Below the pieces are notes generated by a model. The model saw only the letters and a program-made list of their open reading frames with translations. It was not told the origin of the DNA and ran no database searches. Of a stretch of DNA of 64,000 nt, positions 8,607-15,695 are shown one piece after another. Positions within the stretch are counted from its first letter, which is position 1, and each line of letters opens with the position of its first letter. The stretch lies in NCBI GenBank assembly GCA_944390825.1, contig CALXRG010000008.1, positions 32,191 to 96,190 of the forward strand. Direction: 5' to 3'. This DNA is from an uncultured Akkermansia sp. (GTDB lineage Bacteria > Verrucomicrobiota > Verrucomicrobiia > Verrucomicrobiales > Akkermansiaceae). The position numbers and the translations under genes are program-made.

Positions 8607-9791
8607 TCAGGCCAGGTTCCTGTTGGCGTCTTTTTTCTTGAGGTCGGCTTCGCGCTTGACTCGCACCTGCAGGTCAGCCAGGGCATTCATGTAGTAAATG
8701 TAGGCGTCGTAGGGGGAGGGGTAGGGGGTGAAGCCGTTGCTCTTTTCGATGTAGTGGAAGTGGTCAGCGCTTTGCAGTTTGCGCCAGACGTGAATCATGT
8801 CCGGATCGCCGCTGGCTTTGACGGGCTCTTCCAGATCGTAGATCTTTTTGATGGCTTCCTGCTGCATGACGTTGGCGTTCCACTGGGTCGTGGTGCCAAA
8901 GGTGGAGCAGGTGACGGGGTTCGGGCAGTCGATGGTGCCCTTGGAGGGGAATGCCTTGACGACTTCGCCGGGGGTCATGAAGGTGTTGCCGTCGAACAGA
9001 GCGGCCATGATCATGGTGCGCCAGAACTCGAACACACCGGTGGAGTCGGGCTGCCGCTCACCCAGGGTTTCGTAGTCCATGGAGATGTTGACAACCTGCC
9101 CCTGCTGCTGGGTCAGCCAGTCAGCATACGTGTAGGGGGAGAGGGGATACTCGCTCCAGGAGGGGTCGACTCGGCGGTTAGCCAGGTCGTTGGAGAGATG
9201 CCGGTTGCGGATGATGGTCTTGCATTTGTCCAGCAGGGGGGCGCATTGCAGGTCGTTGGTGTTGCGGTTGGACATCATGCGGCTGTTGCCATCTGCCATG
9301 ATGCCGGCAAAACCCAGATCCTGGGCTTGGGCGGCGATGGCGTTGGAGTAGAGCATGCCCGTGTTCCAAAGCACAGTGGGGCGCTGCCCGAAATACTCCT
9401 CGATAAGATCGACATGCTCCTGGATCTGCTGGGCAAACTCCTCGGGAGAGTAGAGTGATGCCAGAGATGCATAGTAGGGCATGGCCAGAAACTCGACGCA
9501 CCCGGTATCGGCCAATTCTTTGAAGGAGGCAATGAGATCCGGCCGATGGTAGTGAGCTTGCTCCAGAATCACACCCGACAGCGCGAGCGCGAACTTGAAC
9601 TTGCCGTCCGACAGCTCAATGAGCTGCTTCATGAGCCGGTTCGCCGGCAGGTAGCAGCGCTCCGCTACCTGACTGAGAACGCGTCCGTTGAGCTCGTCGT
9701 CTTCGTAGAAGGCGTGCTCACCGATTTTGAAGAAATCATAGGGAATCAGCCGGTTGGGCTGATGCGCGTGAAATGTAAGAGAGATGTTCAT
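8607..9791 (-). CDS. GH57-like protein, probable nucleophile lost
   Basis: A 394-residue protein of the glycoside hydrolase 57 fold. Visible landmarks are FHAHQPNRL at 7-15, FLAMPYYASLASLYS at 101-115 and SMDYETLGERQPDSTGVFEF near 237-256. GH57 enzymes cleave or transfer alpha-glucans. In amylase-type relatives paired with glycogen synthase, the nucleophile Glu lies in an NTEL-type motif; here the aligned stretch reads WNTGMLYSN with Gly145. Asp239 of the MDYE motif, the usual acid/base, is kept. The protein may therefore be inactive or regulatory, as is known for some GH57-like proteins. It has no signal peptide. It lies 96 bases downstream of the GT4 glycogen synthase gene, a pairing seen in Bacteroidetes, so a role in glycogen metabolism is likely. 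Confidence 0.85.
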   Translation of the reverse strand: MNISLTFHAHQPNRLIPYDFFKIGEHAFYEDDELNGRVLSQVAERCYLPANRLMKQLIELSDGKFKFALALSGVILEQAHYHRPDLIASFKELADTGCVEFLAMPYYASLASLYSPEEFAQQIQEHVDLIEEYFGQRPTVLWNTGMLYSNAIAAQAQDLGFAGIMADGNSRMMSNRNTNDLQCAPLLDKCKTIIRNRHLSNDLANRRVDPSWSEYPLSPYTYADWLTQQQGQVVNISMDYETLGERQPDSTGVFEFWRTMIMAALFDGNTFMTPGEVVKAFPSKGTIDCPNPVTCSTFGTTTQWNANVMQQEAIKKIYDLEEPVKASGDPDMIHVWRKLQSADHFHYIEKSNGFTPYPSPYDAYIYYMNALADLQVRVKREADLKKKDANRNLA

Positions 9792-9887
9792 CGTGTTGGT
9801 GAGGGGTGAAGTGTTCGACGCTGGGATTCGGCGTTTGCCGTGGGCTTGGAATTCTTCAACGCTATCAGAGATACCGTCTCCTGCGGC

Positions 9888-11186
9888 TTACCAACCAAGG
9901 ACGTGGTGATAGACGCGGATCATCTTGTCCGCGGCTGTATCCCAGTTGGAGTTCTGGATGTCCTGAGCGCTCTGCTCAGCCACTTTCTTGTACAGTTTTT
10001 CGTCCGTGATGAGATCCACAATGTGCTTGGCCATCATGTTGACATCCCAGAAATCGGCCTTCAGGGCTCCCTTCATCACCTCCGCGACGCCACTCTGCTT
10101 GGAGATGACAGCCGGGATGTTGAACTGGGCGGCCTCCAGAGCGGAAAGACCGAACGGCTCCGAGACGGAAGGCATGCAATAGACGTCCGTCATGGAAAGC
10201 AGCTCGTTGACCTTCTGCTTGTTCAGGAAGCCTGTGAAGTGGAATTTATCACCCACCCCGTGGAAAGCACCGGTCTCGATCAGCTGGCGGAGCTTCTCGC
10301 CCGTGCCGGCCATGACGAAGCGGACGTTATCGGTCTGCTCCAGAACTTTTGCCGCAATCTGAAGGAAGAACTCGGGGCCCTTCTGCGCCGTAAGACGACC
10401 GAGGAAAAGCACGAGTTTTTCGGGGAATTTCTTTTTGGAGTGGAAAACCTTAACCGGATCTGCGCCGTTGTGTACCGGGAAGATCTTGGCCGGATCGATG
10501 CCGTAGTGACCGGCAGCAATCGTGCCCGTGTATTTGGAGACGGGAATGACGGCGTCGGCCTGCTCCATACCGTACTTTTCAATGTCGTAAATCCAACCGC
10601 GTGCATCGGCGCCGGCACGGTCGAACTGGGAAGCATGGAGGTGTACGACAAGGGGCTTACCCGTGGCTTTCTTGACTTCGACACCGGCAAGGTAGGTCAT
10701 CCAGTCGTGCGCGTGAACGACGTCAAAATCGTAACTGAGCGACATGACGGCGCAAATCTTGGAGAACTCAATCACCTTGCGGGCGAGGTCACCGGCGTAC
10801 AGATCTTCCTTGCCCGTGAACAGGTCGAGGTCGGCTTTATGAATCTGAGAGAAGAGCAGCTTGCCTTCCTTCGTGAAGGTGATGCGTCCCGGAGTACCCT
10901 CGACGCTGGCATAGGGATCAAGGTTGATGGGAGCTTTCCCCACCATGGCGAAGCTCTCGTAGGAATAATCGGCCCCGAGCCCTTCGAGCTGCTCCATGTG
11001 CAGGGTGTTGATGCCGGTGAGGGTAAAGCCGTCGTAGGTTGCGTCCGGTGCCGCCTTCGGCACGATGACGGACAGGTCTACCTTCTTTGCAAGGGCTTTC
11101 GAGATGCCCATACATGCCACGCCAAGTCCGCCGTTGATCAGCGGGGGGAATTCCCAGCCCAACTCGAGTACTTTGATCCTCCTCAT
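9888..11186 (-). CDS. GT4-type glycogen synthase-like glycosyltransferase
   Basis: A GT-B glycosyltransferase of 432 residues, most likely building alpha-1,4-glucan from a nucleotide-glucose donor in the cytoplasm. It shows the N-terminal acceptor/donor loop LGWEFPPLINGGLG, the domain-linker region DFDVVHAHDWMTYLAG, VLFLGRLTAQKGPEFFL and the donor-binding motif SEPFGLSALEA with both conserved glutamates. The N-terminal loop is like glycogen synthases of Bacteroidetes that sit beside GH57 genes. ATG at 11186 is chosen; an in-frame TTG at 11195 is possible but adds only three residues. A TATAAT lies about 45 bases upstream without a clear -35. It is the first gene of a pair with the GH57-like gene. 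The exact product is inferred from context. Confidence 0.88.
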   Translation of the reverse strand: MRRIKVLELGWEFPPLINGGLGVACMGISKALAKKVDLSVIVPKAAPDATYDGFTLTGINTLHMEQLEGLGADYSYESFAMVGKAPINLDPYASVEGTPGRITFTKEGKLLFSQIHKADLDLFTGKEDLYAGDLARKVIEFSKICAVMSLSYDFDVVHAHDWMTYLAGVEVKKATGKPLVVHLHASQFDRAGADARGWIYDIEKYGMEQADAVIPVSKYTGTIAAGHYGIDPAKIFPVHNGADPVKVFHSKKKFPEKLVLFLGRLTAQKGPEFFLQIAAKVLEQTDNVRFVMAGTGEKLRQLIETGAFHGVGDKFHFTGFLNKQKVNELLSMTDVYCMPSVSEPFGLSALEAAQFNIPAVISKQSGVAEVMKGALKADFWDVNMMAKHIVDLITDEKLYKKVAEQSAQDIQNSNWDTAADKMIRVYHHVLGW

Positions 11187-11350
11187 ATCTCTCAAATTTG
11201 ATTTTTATTTATTCCAGATTATAGTTTCCTACACCAGTTAAGCATACTCGCGAAGGCATGTCCAGCCTAATTTTGCGCGAAAGAGGCTTATTTCTTGTGC
11301 CTCTTCCCTGAAAATAAGTCGGTTGCAGCTAAAAGAGCCTTTTGTGACAT

Positions 11351-11383
11351 AAAAGCCGCACGCCGGTGACAGCCTGCGGCTTT
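11351..11383 (-). terminator. Hairpin terminator after the PUR gene
   Basis: AAAGCCGCA and TGCGGCTTT (plus-strand 11352-11360 and 11375-11383) form a 9-bp stem with a 14-base loop. On the minus strand it follows the PUR stop by about 45 bases and ends TGCGGCTTTT. Confidence 0.75.
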
Positions 11384-11426
11384 CATGAGGAAAGTGGAGG
11401 TGTACCCGGGGGTGCTCAAGGGAGAG

Positions 11427-11636
11427 TCAGGAATTCTGGCGGTTGACACGCTGAACTTCCTGAAGTGCCGCTATGAATTCATCCAAAATCTCGGCAGGAA
11501 CCATGATGCGGTCGCGATTGGAACTAACTTTCTCAGTGATGCGTACCACTCTTCCCCTCGCATTTTTTTTCAGGTCGATGAAGAAGGTTTTGCGATCTAC
11601 GGTAATCTTTTCTGTGCAAATAATATCGTCATCCAC
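11427..11636 (-). CDS. Small PUR-family nucleic-acid-binding protein
   Basis: A 69-residue protein with the single-repeat PUR pattern: a short strand, then RKTFFIDLKKNARGR, VVRITEKVSSNRDRIMVPA and the helix ILDEFIAALQEVQ. The FF-D-K-N-x-RG-x-xx-RI arrangement matches bacterial PUR-alpha-like proteins (for example Borrelia BpuR and Bacteroidetes homologues), which bind single-stranded DNA or RNA as dimers. It is a stand-alone unit: it has its own TTGACG/TATAAT promoter, a leader of about 35 bases and a hairpin terminator. No Shine-Dalgarno is evident before ATG 11636. Target nucleic acid unknown. Confidence 0.82.
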   Translation of the reverse strand: MDDDIICTEKITVDRKTFFIDLKKNARGRVVRITEKVSSNRDRIMVPAEILDEFIAALQEVQRVNRQNS

Positions 11637-11678
11637 GGCTATCTGTGTACTGGAGTTATTGTCAGTACCCTTTAGCTG

Positions 11679-11706
11679 ATTATACCATGCAGCGGTGCGG
11701 CGTCAA
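11679..11706 (-). promoter_or_regulatory. Promoter of the PUR gene
   Basis: Minus-strand TTGACG (11701-11706), 16 bases, TATAAT (11679-11684). It matches the sigma70 consensus at 11 of 12 positions. The predicted leader is about 35 bases. Confidence 0.75.
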
Positions 11707-12066
11707 TCTCATTTCCTCTCCCTGCTGCAAATTGTGCGGAAACATCCCCCAACGCCCCAAGCTGGCGGAGCGTAAGGGAGGCCTTGGGAGGAGAACGGGA
11801 GGGCACCCAACAGCAAAAGCCTATGTGACAGTCCTGCGATGGGTTCCGGGGGATGGGCCTCTCCCTCTGGAACCAGGGCCGGACACCGACTTTCCACCGA
11901 CTTTCCTCCGGCCTTGCGTCGACCTGCCAACGACAGGGGAGTAGTCATACTGGGGGGGGATGCTGCGTTGTTTAGCTGTCTGACAGCGGTGCTTCTGCCC
12001 GGGGCAGCGGCAGAGTTGCTGCGCATGGGTATTTCTTGTCATGACGGCATATGTACAAGATTAAGG
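11707..12066. other. Divergent gap between the PUR and GTPase genes
   Basis: No gene is supported here. The stretch is GC-rich and holds a two-copy 11-bp repeat (CCGACTTTCCA/CCGACTTTCCT near 11886-11908). The PUR promoter abuts its left side and the GTPase promoter its right. Confidence 0.5.
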
Positions 12067-12094
12067 TGGACAAAGCGGTATCTTTCCTTATAAT
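12067..12094 (+). promoter_or_regulatory. Promoter of the membrane GTPase gene
   Basis: TGGACA (12067-12072), 16 bases, perfect TATAAT (12089-12094). The -10 ends 10 bases before ATG 12105, so it would lie inside the gene if the longer start at 12051 were used. Confidence 0.65.
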
Positions 12095-12104
12095 GAAGGC
12101 GAGC

Positions 12105-13739
12105 ATGGTACGCCGAGGATATACAGCGAAGCAGATGAAGGTAGGGTATTGGGCCCGCCAGGCGCTTGAGCTGTACCAGGACATTGAGGACGAAAGTTTT
12201 GAGGAATTGGCAGACTCCGTCCGGCAGGCAATGAAGACGATGGACCGCGACCGCCGGATAGTGGTCATCGGCGGGGCTTGCAGCGGGAAGTCTTCCTTGC
12301 TGGGTGGTATGCTGGAGAGTGATGTCCCCAAGCAGGTGAAGATGGATGGACCCTGCTTGCGCTGGCGGTATTCCTGCCAGGATGGGGATCCTTCGATGTC
12401 CCGCTTCCTGCCGGTCGAAGAACTTGATGGTCTGGAGCTCGTTGATACGGGGGATTGCGCCGATGCTGCAATCGCGGAGAGCGTGCGAGGGCTGCTCGAC
12501 GGAGCGGACGTGCTGGTAGCCGCGATTGATGCCCGGCGGCTTGAGACCGACCCGTGCTGGGGGCTGTTGCAGGACGCCGAGGAGAAGGTGGGGTCGGTGA
12601 TTCTCGCAATAACGTTCACGGATACGCTCGGCTCGGAAGCGACGCTGTCGCTGAAGGATACCATCCGCAAGTTGTGCCGCGAGCGCTTGTCCGGTACGCC
12701 GATGGCCCTTTTTGTGTGCCCTACATCGGAGGCGGCGTTGGAGCCCTTCACCGTGCGGGTGCAGGAGGCACTGGAGGCTCCGCGCGGAGTGCGGCGCGAT
12801 ATCCATACGACTGTTCAGTGTGCTGCAGCCCTGAACAATAAAGTGGCCCAAGTGCTTTTCAAGCGCAACGGCGTAATGATCACGGATAGCGGTTTCATGC
12901 AGGGGATAGATCGGGAAATCGATAATTTCCTTTCGCACCAGAAGGCGGCGCTGCCTGCCCTTGTGCAGGAGTATGAGGAGACGGCGCGCGGGGTGCTTCC
13001 CAAGGCGCTGTCTAAGCTGCGCTTCACGCTGGGATTTTTCTTTTCGCCGGTGACGCTGCTGCGGTTGGAGTTGCTGGGTACCGGATTGGAGAATTATTGC
13101 TATAAGGCGCTCAGTAAGGAGTTGATGGATAAGCAGCAGCAATCGGACGAGCGCTTCATCGCCTCTTGCGCGGGGCACTGGCGCAGTGTACGCCCCAGGA
13201 TGAAGGAGACACTCGAGTGCGAGATTGGAGATTTTCCGGCGGCTGCGCTGCAGGCTGACTTGGACGAGTTGCGTACGCGTTTGGGCCGTGAGCTGTATGA
13301 GCCGTTTAAGAAACAGCGCGTCCGCCATAAGCTGAATCTGATTTTCACATCGCGAACGGGCTGGATGTTTGCCTGCTTGCAGGTGATTTGCTTTATGCTG
13401 ATGCTGGCCGGGCTCTTCGGGTACTTTGACCAGAACAGCATCGGGTTGTGCCTGATGCTGGCGGCGGTCATGGTGTGGGCGGCGGCTTCGCTCGCTCACA
13501 ATGTGGCGACAGGACGCATGATCCGCGCACTGAAGGACAATACGACGGCTTTTACGGATTGTCTCGGGCGTACGATGGTGGAGGTGCTGGAGGACAAAGT
13601 CGTTTCCCGTGTGTCGGCATACCGCTTGTTGTACACGAAGCCGCGAATGAAGGTGGCGGCTTTCAAGGAGATGCTGGGGCCCCTGACAGAGCGTAACTCT
13701 CGAATTAAGTTCCAGCTTTCGTCAGAGTCGAAGCTTTGA
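12105..13739 (+). CDS. Membrane-anchored dynamin/Era-like P-loop GTPase
   Basis: A 544-residue protein, not a recognised named family. RRIVVIGGACSGKSSLLGG (P-loop GGACSGKS at 56-63) and ELVDTGD, a G3-like motif, indicate a TRAFAC-type GTPase. The G4 motif, normally NKxD, reads TFTD and looks degenerate. The middle is helical and carries a hydrophobic segment (LRFTLGFFFSPVTLLRLELLG). Two membrane helices follow at about 415-467, then a basic C-terminal tail. This order, a GTPase head, a helical stalk and a paired membrane anchor, recalls bacterial dynamin-like proteins; that is inference. ATG 12105 is preferred because the promoter and a GAAGG lie just upstream; starts at 12051 or 12093 would overlap the -10 box. 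rarA follows 51 bases later and may be co-transcribed. Confidence 0.72.
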   Translation: MVRRGYTAKQMKVGYWARQALELYQDIEDESFEELADSVRQAMKTMDRDRRIVVIGGACSGKSSLLGGMLESDVPKQVKMDGPCLRWRYSCQDGDPSMSRFLPVEELDGLELVDTGDCADAAIAESVRGLLDGADVLVAAIDARRLETDPCWGLLQDAEEKVGSVILAITFTDTLGSEATLSLKDTIRKLCRERLSGTPMALFVCPTSEAALEPFTVRVQEALEAPRGVRRDIHTTVQCAAALNNKVAQVLFKRNGVMITDSGFMQGIDREIDNFLSHQKAALPALVQEYEETARGVLPKALSKLRFTLGFFFSPVTLLRLELLGTGLENYCYKALSKELMDKQQQSDERFIASCAGHWRSVRPRMKETLECEIGDFPAAALQADLDELRTRLGRELYEPFKKQRVRHKLNLIFTSRTGWMFACLQVICFMLMLAGLFGYFDQNSIGLCLMLAAVMVWAAASLAHNVATGRMIRALKDNTTAFTDCLGRTMVEVLEDKVVSRVSAYRLLYTKPRMKVAAFKEMLGPLTERNSRIKFQLSSESKL

Positions 13740-13790
13740 GGCTGGACTGATTTTTTCGTTGCTTTTGTCTCAGGTATTTTTGTCTCAGTT

Positions 13791-15191
13791 ATGGATCTTT
13801 TTACACCCCATGGCCGCAACGAGGAACCCCTTCACACGGAAGTGGCGATGCCTCTGGCCGCCCGGATGCGTCCTGAGACGCTGGAGGAGGTGGCGGGACA
13901 GAAACATCTGCTGGCGCCTGGAAAGCTGTTGCGGCGTGCCATTGAGACGGATCGTTTCTCCTCGCTGATTTTCTATGGCCCTCCCGGAGTGGGCAAAACA
14001 ACGCTGGCGTACGTGATTGCCCGCCAAACGAGTGCGTATTTCGTGATGCTCAACGGCGTTGAGTCGAATGTCGGAGAAATCCGCGACAAGGTGGCAGAGG
14101 CCAAGGCCCGGATGTCGTTGCATGGGCAGCGAACGATTTTGTTCGTTGATGAGTTGCACCGTTTCAATAAGGCGCAGCAAGACGTGCTGCTTCCTCATTT
14201 GGAGAAGGGCACGGTTCGCTTCATCGGGGCGACAACGGAGAATCCGTATTTCGCGATCAACTCAGCGATGCTGTCGCGCTCCCAGATATTCCCGCTGGAG
14301 CCGGTGCCGGAGGATGAAATGATCGGTTTGCTCCACCGTGCGCTTGCCGATGAGAAGAGGGGGCTGGGCAGGCTCCCGCTTCGGGTGACCGAAGAGGCAC
14401 TGCAGCATATGGCTCTCAAAGCGGATGGGGACGCCCGTAAGGCGCTGACAGCTCTGGAAGTGGCCGCGCTTTCGACGCCGCCGGGAGAAGGCGGGGTGAT
14501 CCGCGTTGATTTGGCCGTGGCGGAGGAGAGCATCCAGAAGAAGGCAGTACGCTACGACCGTGCGGGTGACGGGCATTATGATACGATTTCGGCGTTTATT
14601 AAGTCGATGCGAGGCAGTGACCCGGATGCGGCGTTGTATTGGTTGGCGTTCATGCTGAATGCGGGGGAGGATATCCGTTTTATCGCCCGCCGTTTGGTGA
14701 TTTGCGCGAGTGAGGACGTAGGACTGGCAGATTCCAACGCGTTGCGCGTGGCGATGGATGCTGCGAGGGCTGCGGAGATGGTGGGGATGCCGGAGGCGCG
14801 AATCCCGCTGGCTCACGCTACCGTGTATATCGCGACCGCGCCGAAGAGTAATTCGGCTTACTTGGGAGTTGATGCTGCGCTCAAAGATGTGCGAGAGGGC
14901 CGGACGCTGGCAGTGCCGGATCATTTGGCGACTCCGACCCGTAAGAAACTGGCCCGTTTGCGGGGGGTCCCCGAGGAGGCTACGCAATACAAATACGCCC
15001 ATGATTTCGGGGAGGATCATTTTGTCCCGCAGGCGTACCTGCCAGAGGGGAGGGTATACTATCACCCGACGTCAAATGGGCTGGAGTTGCGTATTCGTGA
15101 ACGCATGGAGTATTTGCAGCGCTTGAGGATGGAACAGCAGGAGCAGGGAGACCCGAAGCCGGGGCATGGTGGGGCCAGCGGTGCACGTTGA
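13791..15191 (+). CDS. rarA: Replication-associated recombination ATPase RarA (MgsA)
   Basis: A 466-residue AAA+ ATPase of the clamp-loader-like RarA/MgsA/WRNIP1 family, which acts at stalled forks and binds SSB. Visible motifs are RPETLEEVAGQKHLL near the N-terminus, Walker A GPPGVGKT at 63-70, Walker B FVDELHRFNKAQQD at 118-131, sensor 1 FIGATTENPYFAIN, and the C-terminal tetramer region with SDPDAALYWLAFMLNAGED, RRLVICASEDVGLAD and PKSNSAY. Length and motif order are normal. The last 20 residues are charged and unconserved. It follows the membrane GTPase gene in the same direction and ends with a hairpin terminator. Confidence 0.96.
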   Translation: MDLFTPHGRNEEPLHTEVAMPLAARMRPETLEEVAGQKHLLAPGKLLRRAIETDRFSSLIFYGPPGVGKTTLAYVIARQTSAYFVMLNGVESNVGEIRDKVAEAKARMSLHGQRTILFVDELHRFNKAQQDVLLPHLEKGTVRFIGATTENPYFAINSAMLSRSQIFPLEPVPEDEMIGLLHRALADEKRGLGRLPLRVTEEALQHMALKADGDARKALTALEVAALSTPPGEGGVIRVDLAVAEESIQKKAVRYDRAGDGHYDTISAFIKSMRGSDPDAALYWLAFMLNAGEDIRFIARRLVICASEDVGLADSNALRVAMDAARAAEMVGMPEARIPLAHATVYIATAPKSNSAYLGVDAALKDVREGRTLAVPDHLATPTRKKLARLRGVPEEATQYKYAHDFGEDHFVPQAYLPEGRVYYHPTSNGLELRIRERMEYLQRLRMEQQEQGDPKPGHGGASGAR

Positions 15192-15207
15192 GCAGGTAGG
15201 GGCTCTT

Positions 15208-15231
15208 TTCCCCTGAGCTTTCCCCTGAGCT
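15208..15231. repeat. Tandem repeat, 12 bp x2, exact
   Basis: TTCCCCTGAGCT occurs twice head to tail, just after the rarA stop. Confidence 0.85.
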
Positions 15232-15248
15232 GTAAAAAAGTTTTTGTC

Positions 15249-15275
15249 ACCGGGGAGGAGGCTTCCGGTTTTTTT
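15249..15275 (+). terminator. rarA terminator
   Basis: ACCGG with CCGGT, extended by G-U pairs, forms a stem around a purine-rich loop and is followed directly by seven T residues. Confidence 0.65.
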
Positions 15276-15695
15276 CGGATTGTTCCGCTGCGTTGCTTTT
15301 TTCATCTCTGCATGATGTGCCTCCCGCGTGATTTGATGGGAATGTGAGTCCTGCCATGCGCTGCGCTCTGCCCGAGCTCTGCCCGAGCTCTGCCCGTTCG
15401 AGAGGCTTTCCCAACGCCTTGTCCAACAGTATGCGGCTCAAAGTGCCGGAGTCCTTCTTCAGGAGCTATGATTGGCGTCGTAATCATTCCTGCACGGCTC
15501 TTACCTACCTGCCGGGAAGGAGTGAGTAGAGTGCTTTCGTGCCCGTTGCTGATACCCGACGCCATGCATGTATGCAGCGGATGAGTTTTGCCGAGGAGAA
15601 CAACCTGCCGCCAAATCTGTTAGTCTCGATGCAGCTTCAGTGGATTTGCAAACTCAAGTCCCCACTTGCGGCTTGGGATGAGGGTGCGTGGCGGG
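15276..15695. other. Convergent gap between rarA and rnr
   Basis: No gene is supported. A short plus-strand frame near 15539-15760 overlaps the end of rnr and has no start signal. The gap contains an 11-bp tandem repeat, and no clear terminator for rnr was found. Confidence 0.5.
15366..15398. repeat. Tandem repeat, 11 bp x3
   Basis: CTCTGCCCGAG occurs at 15366-15376 and 15377-15387 exactly, then with two changes at 15388-15398. Confidence 0.85.

Noticed and set aside
12051..12104. Longer N-terminus for the membrane GTPase from ATG 12051
   Set aside because: The extension covers the -35 and -10 boxes and has no Shine-Dalgarno.
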